Part shown: positions 40,439 through 45,290 of the stretch, piece by piece | Numbering within the stretch: position 1 is the stretch's first letter | Layout of the letters: each line of letters opens with the position of its first letter | Source of the DNA: Ardenticatenaceae bacterium | GTDB lineage: Bacteria > Chloroflexota > Anaerolineae > Promineifilales > Promineifilaceae | Assembly (NCBI GenBank): GCA_030065875.1 | Contig: JASJCR010000069.1 | Span: 1 to 45,290 of the forward strand | DNA length: 45,290 bases | Direction: 5' to 3' | The notes under the pieces: model-generated | Database searches by the model: none | Told to the model about the DNA's origin: nothing | What the model saw: the letters and a program-made list of their open reading frames with translations, nothing else | Translations under genes and position numbers: made by a program

Positions 40439-40525
40439 ATGCCAGCTTACCAGCCACACTCAGCCCAGCAATACCTCAACAAACTTAACCCAAATCGTGT
40501 CCTGAAAGAGCAGCTTGATTCCTAG
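40439..40525 (+). CDS. Possible 28-aa small ORF before the ABC importer
   Basis: An ATG at 40,439 with AGGGA 4 nt upstream opens a 28-codon frame (MPAYQPHSAQQYLNKLNPNR then VLKEQLDS) ending in TAG at 40,523. The C-terminal half could be an amphipathic helix. It lies in the leader of the YnjB-like gene, ending 29 bp before its ATG. It may be a leader peptide, a small protein, or chance; nothing in it names a function. Confidence 0.35.
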   Translation: MPAYQPHSAQQYLNKLNPNRVLKEQLDS

Positions 40526-40554
40526 GCGAACAAAGAAGAAGGAAGAGAAGAAAA

Positions 40555-41787
40555 ATGAAAAAAGTATTCAGCAGCCTGGTAATCCTGCTGCTCGCTATCA
40601 CCGCCTGCATCGGCGGAGAAGAGGGTGCAGTCACCGATCCCGCCTCATACAATAATTGGGAAGACGTGGTGGAGGAAGCACGGGGGCAGACGGTTAACTG
40701 GTATATGTGGGGTGGGCAGGACAATATCAACGCCTGGGTCACCGGCTATGTGGCCGATAATCTCAAAGAACAGTATGACATCACCCTCAATATGGTCCCC
40801 GTTGTTGATACGGCCGATGCGGTGAACAAAGTCCTGGGTGAAAAACAGGCCGGCCGCGATTCTGATGGCTCCGTTGATTTGATCTGGATCAACGGAGAAA
40901 ATTTCCGGACCATGCGCCAGGGTGACCTCCTCTACGGCCCGTGGGCGGACGATCTGCCCAGCGGCCAATTTGTTAATTGGGATGATGCCAGCGTCAATAC
41001 CGATCTTGGATTTCCGGTCGATTTTTATGAATCCCCTTACGGCAAAGCGCAGTTTGTCATGATTTACGACAGCGCCAAAATAACCGACCCGCCTACCACG
41101 ATGGACGGTTTGATCGAGTGGATTCAGGCAAATCCTGGCCGCTTTACCTACCCTGCTCCCCCTGACTTTACCGGCACCGCTTTTATGCTGCACATGTGCT
41201 ACCACGCCACCGGTGGGCACGAACAATTCCTGACCCCCTTCGACCAAGCCGTATTTGATGATGCATGGGCGGCCTGCTGGGCACAGCTAAATGAGATAGA
41301 GCCATTTTTATGGCGTGATGGGTCAACCTATCCTGAAAGCCACGCCCAGCATGATGATTTGTTTGCCAATGGAGAGGTGTGGTTCAATATGGCCTACAAC
41401 CCGGCCGAGGCTTCAAGCAAGGTTGAAAGCGGTCAATTCCCCGAAACCACCCGCACCTTTGTATTTGAAGAGGGCACGCTAGCCAACACCCACTACGTGG
41501 CCATCCCCTATAACTCGCCAAATAAAGCGGCCGCGATGGTCGTAGCCAACTTCTTACTCTCACCCGAAGCCCAGCTCAGCAAAGCGGACACCGCAAACTG
41601 GGGTGACCGGCCGGCCGTTGACGTCAACCGGCTGCCCGCCGATCAACAAACCGCTTTTAATAACCTTCCCCGAGGTGTCGCTACATTGTCAGATGCGGAA
41701 CTGGCGCCGTTCCGCCTGCCTGAACTGCAGGCCGACTGGCGCGTGGCGGCCGAACGCGCCTGGGAGACGTTTGTTTTACGCGAATAG
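40555..41787 (+). CDS. YnjB-like ABC importer substrate-binding lipoprotein
   Basis: A 410-residue extracellular solute-binding protein. The signal peptide ends in a lipobox 'AITAC' (Cys about 18), so it is lipid-anchored. The stretch 'TVNWYMWGGQDNINAWV' and 'SVDLIWINGENFRTMRQGDL' matches the E. coli YnjB family as I recall it. The substrate of that family is not firmly established. The next gene, a permease, begins 3 bp after its stop, and a second permease follows; no ATPase gene is present in the window. Confidence 0.88.
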   Translation: MKKVFSSLVILLLAITACIGGEEGAVTDPASYNNWEDVVEEARGQTVNWYMWGGQDNINAWVTGYVADNLKEQYDITLNMVPVVDTADAVNKVLGEKQAGRDSDGSVDLIWINGENFRTMRQGDLLYGPWADDLPSGQFVNWDDASVNTDLGFPVDFYESPYGKAQFVMIYDSAKITDPPTTMDGLIEWIQANPGRFTYPAPPDFTGTAFMLHMCYHATGGHEQFLTPFDQAVFDDAWAACWAQLNEIEPFLWRDGSTYPESHAQHDDLFANGEVWFNMAYNPAEASSKVESGQFPETTRTFVFEEGTLANTHYVAIPYNSPNKAAAMVVANFLLSPEAQLSKADTANWGDRPAVDVNRLPADQQTAFNNLPRGVATLSDAELAPFRLPELQADWRVAAERAWETFVLRE

Positions 41788-41790
41788 ATC

Positions 41791-42660
41791 ATGATAAAAA
41801 TCCCGGTGCGTTTGCGACTCCCACTTATGCTGGCCCCAGCCCTAATCGTGATTATTTTGCTGTTTGGGGGAGGCTTGCTGTTGGCTTTGACCCAGAGCTT
41901 TGGCTTCCTCCCGGTGATTGGCCTAAACGAGTTTTCCCTGGCAGCTTATGGGCAGCTATTTCAGGATGACGTATTCCTGACGTCGCTGGGTTTAACCCTG
42001 TGGATTGCGGTCGCTTCAACCGGGATTTCTACCATCTTGGCGCTGGCGTGCGCCCTGCTGCTCCGCCGGCCGTTTTGGGGGGCCGGCTGGGTGCGCTTTT
42101 TATTCCAGCTCAATATTCCCATTCCCCACCTCGTGGGCGCCATCGGTATTTTGCTTCTTTTTTCACAAAGCGGCCTGTTTGCCCGGCTCGCTTATCTCGC
42201 CGGTTTGATCCGCGAAACCGGCGAGTTTCCCGCTTTGGTTTATGACCCTTACGCGATCGGCATCATTCTCGAATACGTTTGGAAAACGACGTGTTTTACG
42301 GGGGTCATTTTGCTGGCCAATCTGCAAACCTTGGGCGACAATTTTGAGGATGTTGCTCGAACCCTGGGAGCCAATTCCTGGCAGCGTCTGCGCTTTGTGA
42401 CCTTACCGCTTCTGAGACCGGCCGTTTTGTCTTCCTCGATTCTCGTCTTCGCCTTTACGTTTGGGGCGTTCGAAGTGCCGTTTTTGCTCGGTCAACGGTT
42501 TCCATCCGCCTTGCCGGTTTTGGCATATCGCAAATATGTGGACAGTGATCTGACCTCCCGGCCGGAGGCGATGGCCATTAGCATCGTCATCGCCATCCTC
42601 ATTACCTTTCTCGTTTTACTTTATATGCGTCTTTCCAAACAGGCGGTCAAACGCGTATAA
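41791..42660 (+). CDS. ABC importer permease (first)
   Basis: A 289-residue type I importer permease with six membrane helices. The EAA loop that docks on the ATPase is 'FEDVARTLGANSWQRLRFVT' (about 190-209). It starts 3 bp after the binding-protein gene and so is probably co-translated. It corresponds to the first half of E. coli YnjC, which in that species is a single double-length protein; here the two halves are separate genes. Confidence 0.9.
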   Translation: MIKIPVRLRLPLMLAPALIVIILLFGGGLLLALTQSFGFLPVIGLNEFSLAAYGQLFQDDVFLTSLGLTLWIAVASTGISTILALACALLLRRPFWGAGWVRFLFQLNIPIPHLVGAIGILLLFSQSGLFARLAYLAGLIRETGEFPALVYDPYAIGIILEYVWKTTCFTGVILLANLQTLGDNFEDVARTLGANSWQRLRFVTLPLLRPAVLSSSILVFAFTFGAFEVPFLLGQRFPSALPVLAYRKYVDSDLTSRPEAMAISIVIAILITFLVLLYMRLSKQAVKRV

Positions 42661-42680
42661 GTGGATCATTATTAAAAACC

Positions 42681-42748
42681 AGCCACGGATTGACACAGAT
42701 TATCACAGATTTCTCTCTGTAATCTGCAGCCATCTGCGAAATCTGGGA
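42681..42748. repeat. CACAGATT-type dispersed repeat between the permease genes
   Basis: GACACAGATTATCACAGATT is followed by partly complementary segments (CTGTAATCTGC, CATCTGCGAAATCTG). It interrupts the importer operon in the 123-bp gap between the two permease genes. I believe repeats of this form are common in Chloroflexota and cyanobacteria. Confidence 0.6.
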
Positions 42749-42783
42749 ACAACTTTTATCAGAAAATGTTCTGAACTTACCCA

Positions 42784-43590
42784 ATGATAAAAAATCCACT
42801 AAAAAATTTGGGGCGATTGGCCATCGTCCTGGGGGTCCTGGCTCCTTTTGTTCCGCTTGTGATTTGGTCGTTTAGCTTCCGCTGGTTTTTTCCGGCGGTT
42901 TTGCCAACTGAGTGGAGCCTCAGACCGTGGCTGACCGTTTTTGCCCCTCAAACCCGCGTTTGGATCGCCACGGCAAACTCCCTCTGGATCGGGTTTGGGA
43001 CCACCTTTTTATCTATTCTCATCGGGATTCCGGCTGGTAGGGCCCTGGGGCTCCATCAATTTAAAGGGAAAACCGTCGTTGAATTTTTAATATTGGCGCC
43101 GACAATCGTGCCGGCCCTGGCGGCCGCCTTCGGGATTCACATCATGTTTATTCGCTATGGCTTGGCCGATACCCGCTTAGGGGTCATCCTCGTTCATCTA
43201 ATCCCGGTCACCCCCTACACGGTTCTCATCCTCAGCAGCGTCTTCGCCAACTACAATCCGGATTATGAGGATCAGGCTCGCTCGCTTGGAGCCAACCCCC
43301 TTCAGGTATGGATTTACGTAACGATCCCGGCCATTTTACCCGGCATCATGGTCGCCGGTCTTTTCGCCTTTATCATTTCCTGGAGCCAGTATATTTTGAC
43401 CCTGCTGATCGGGGGAGGGCAGGTCTTAACTTTACCGGTTTTGCTGTTTTCATTTGCAACGAGCGGCGACAGCGGCCTTACGGCAGCGCTGAGCCTGGTT
43501 TTTATCGCCCCGGCCGTCATTTTTTTGCTCTTGACATCACGCTACCTAACCGGGCAAAATGCAGCACTAGGCGGTTTTGGCCGGGTATAG
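42784..43590 (+). CDS. ABC importer permease (second)
   Basis: A 268-residue permease with six predicted membrane helices and the EAA loop 'YEDQARSLGANPLQVWIYVT' (about 161-180). It completes the heterodimeric channel with the upstream permease. No ribosome site is evident before the ATG. The next gene is a histidine kinase, so the ATPase must be supplied by another locus or shared. Confidence 0.9.
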   Translation: MIKNPLKNLGRLAIVLGVLAPFVPLVIWSFSFRWFFPAVLPTEWSLRPWLTVFAPQTRVWIATANSLWIGFGTTFLSILIGIPAGRALGLHQFKGKTVVEFLILAPTIVPALAAAFGIHIMFIRYGLADTRLGVILVHLIPVTPYTVLILSSVFANYNPDYEDQARSLGANPLQVWIYVTIPAILPGIMVAGLFAFIISWSQYILTLLIGGGQVLTLPVLLFSFATSGDSGLTAALSLVFIAPAVIFLLLTSRYLTGQNAALGGFGRV

Positions 43591-43702
43591 GTAAAAAATC
43601 TCCATTGAAAAATTGAGCATATATCCGCATTTCAAATAAAGATTGCGTTAAAATTACCCTTTCCTCTGTCGAAACGCATACCAATTCGCTATACCCTCAA
43701 CA

Positions 43703-45106
43703 ATGCAATATGACGTAAGATTCATGCACACGTGTGAAAACCGTTATACAACCATGAGTCAGCAAATTAATAAGCAACACAACCCGGACATTGAGGCAAA
43801 CTTAACCCCGCAGCTTGATTTAGAGCTGCATGACGGTTTGCTGCAAACCAGTTACAAAGGGTTGCAGATGGTATCGATGGCCGCAGCTGTGGTGTATTTG
43901 CTGCTCGCTGTGGCCCACCAATTCTTTTTGCCCCCTCCAGCCAGTTGGATTATGACTGCGCTGGCGGCCACAACGTCCATCGTCTCTCTTTTACTGTCCC
44001 GGATTACCAAAGCCCGGCCGGCCCTCAACCGCTTGAGCTACCAACTGTGGATCTTTTTATTCGCCCTGTTCCAAATCAACGGGCTGGTCCATCTTTACTT
44101 TGATGCCCAACCGTTTCAAACAACCAACCTGATTTTAATCAATATGGCCGTTGGGTTCGCCGTTTTTTCTTCGCGCTGGGTTGGGGGCCTGTATATCCTG
44201 ACTACCCTGGCCTGGTTGAGCCTGGCCGCCATCGCCCCGCCCTCCGATCAGTGGGCTCACTTCTATTTTGCGTATTTTGAAGGGTTGATCGTCGCTATCT
44301 TGATCCATATCGTGCGTAAACGATCGGTACGAGACCATATCCTTAAAGAAATTCACCTCCAGGAACAAAATATTCAGCTGATGGAAGCCCGTCAAGCGGC
44401 CGAAACGGCCGCCAAAGCCAAATCCGTCTTTTTGGCCTCGATGAGCCATGAACTGCGGACCCCCCTCAACTCAATCATCGGCTACAGCGAAATCATACAG
44501 TCCGATCTGGAATCCCATCCGGAATTTGAAGAAACGTGTGGAGACGTCCACAGCATTCACAGCGCCGGCAAACATTTGCTATCGGTTATTAATGATGTCC
44601 TCAATTTGGCCAAAGTTGAGTCTGATCAGATCTCGCTGGACATTCAGTCGATCAGAGTCGCTGATCTGATTGATGATGCGGTCCAAACCGCCCTGCCCCT
44701 GATGCAAAAAAACGGCAATCAATTTACTTGGAACGATGTTGATGAGTCACTCACAATGCGCACCGACCCCATCAAGCTCAAACAAATTTTGCTCAATTTG
44801 CTGGGCAATGCGGCCAAATTTACAAAAAATGGGCAGGTCACCTTAAAAATCACTCCTTTCCTCCAGGGCAATCAAATTGAATTTCGAATAAAAGACAGCG
44901 GAATCGGCATTCCGGCCGACCTGCAGGGTCATCTTTTTGAACCGTTTTGGCAGGCGGACGGCTCCTTTAGCCGCGAATATGAAGGGACCGGTCTTGGCCT
45001 GGCGATAAGCGATCAATTTTGCCGTCTGCTGGGCGGAGAAATTTTAGTCCAGTCCCAGGAAAATGAAGGAGCCACCTTCAGCGTATATCTGCCGCTCACC
45101 CCGTAA
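43703..45106 (+). CDS. Membrane sensor histidine kinase
   Basis: A 467-residue sensor kinase. About six membrane helices (58-204) make the sensing part, with a short coiled coil (205-240) next. The H-box is 'SMSHELRTPLNSIIGYSE' (His249), the N-box 'NLLGNAAKFT', G1 'DSGIGIP', F 'FEPFWQAD' and G2 'GTGLGLAIS', so it should be active. No receiver domain or response regulator is next to it. The start is uncertain: the ATG at 43,703 follows a TATACC box by 7 nt and could be leaderless, while the ATG at 43,754 is a second choice. Neither has a ribosome site. Confidence 0.92.
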   Translation: MQYDVRFMHTCENRYTTMSQQINKQHNPDIEANLTPQLDLELHDGLLQTSYKGLQMVSMAAAVVYLLLAVAHQFFLPPPASWIMTALAATTSIVSLLLSRITKARPALNRLSYQLWIFLFALFQINGLVHLYFDAQPFQTTNLILINMAVGFAVFSSRWVGGLYILTTLAWLSLAAIAPPSDQWAHFYFAYFEGLIVAILIHIVRKRSVRDHILKEIHLQEQNIQLMEARQAAETAAKAKSVFLASMSHELRTPLNSIIGYSEIIQSDLESHPEFEETCGDVHSIHSAGKHLLSVINDVLNLAKVESDQISLDIQSIRVADLIDDAVQTALPLMQKNGNQFTWNDVDESLTMRTDPIKLKQILLNLLGNAAKFTKNGQVTLKITPFLQGNQIEFRIKDSGIGIPADLQGHLFEPFWQADGSFSREYEGTGLGLAISDQFCRLLGGEILVQSQENEGATFSVYLPLTP

Positions 45107-45130
45107 AACTAAACTCCCCTAATTGCATAA

Positions 45131-45290
45131 ATTTTAACTCAAATTGCTACCTTAACTTCCCGATGAATAAATTCATCGGCCAAAGGGACCGAAACGCGAT
45201 ATTGAGTTTTGATAAATAGATACCGATATCGCATCGTCATTCCCGCGAAAGCGGGAATCCATTAGATGGCCACCGATGGATCCCCGCCTG
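45131..45290 (+). repeat. Dispersed mosaic element, copy 4 (runs off window end)
   Basis: TTTTAACTCAAATTGC, the palindrome CCGATGAATAAATTCATCGG, 'GAAACGCGATATTGAGTTTT', the hairpin ATTCCCGC-GAAA-GCGGGAAT and 'CCACCGATGGATCCCCGCC' follow in the same order as in copy 2 at 13,891-14,060. Confidence 0.8.

Noticed and set aside
40385..40555. TPP or another known riboswitch ahead of the YnjB-like gene
   Set aside because: I find no TPP core such as CUGAGA with its partner segment, and no other aptamer I recognise.

Overview
The window looks like chromosomal DNA from a member of the phylum Chloroflexota, probably the Anaerolineae/Caldilineae side. This is inferred from several things together: Thr/Pro-rich 'TPTxTP' linkers in exported proteins, an NBR1-type Ig domain and a lamin-tail domain, effector-associated (EAD-like) domains, a nuo membrane-arm cluster next to an F0 cluster, and intergenic DNA full of short palindromes and heptamer-based arrays. 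I saw no rRNA, tRNA, CRISPR array or transposase.

Layout. (1) 1-83: start of a truncated minus-strand gene, then 395 bp of palindromic repeats. (2) 421-12,896, minus strand: a membrane-bioenergetics block. nuoA-H-J-K-L-M-M2-N encodes only the membrane arm of complex I, with two NuoM-type subunits. It is followed by atpZ-like, atpB, atpE and an atpF whose C-terminus is a delta-subunit domain. The peripheral arm of complex I and the F1 genes are not here. (3) 13,152-16,825: pdxH, a stand-alone CBM48 protein, an OsmC protein, an alkyltransferase-like protein and a polyprenyl glycosyltransferase, separated by inverted heptamer arrays. (4) 16,957-25,297: the most unusual locus. It holds a STAND-like P-loop ATPase with an inserted EAD1-like domain, a 1,514-residue membrane protein (winged-helix-like region, TPRs, PH-like domain, NBR1 Ig) in the same frame directly after a single TAG stop, a glycosidase-like lipoprotein, and a divergent membrane protein with two tandem EAD-like domains. 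(5) 25,325-32,411: a histidine phosphatase, a LysM/lamin-tail protein, a small beta-rich protein, nfo, an AT-rich fic gene, a dipeptidase, a MazEF-type toxin-antitoxin pair and a divergent FolD lacking the catalytic lysine. (6) 32,408-39,633, minus strand: a large GT-C-like membrane protein, a DUF1508 protein, and a metY-metX-metW operon under a SAM-I riboswitch. (7) 40,062-45,106: a DUF427 protein, a YnjB-like ABC importer (binding protein and two permeases, no ATPase), and an orphan hybrid-less histidine kinase. A dispersed repeat fills the last 160 bp.

How the genes work together. The nuo/atp block builds proton-pumping membrane complexes. The met operon makes methionine by direct sulfhydrylation of O-acetylhomoserine and is shut off by SAM. 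The 17-25 kb locus looks like a membrane-anchored, death-like-domain signalling or conflict system in which EAD-EAD contacts could join the adaptor to the ATPase; this is inference from domains and gene order. All domain calls were made by eye, without database searches.
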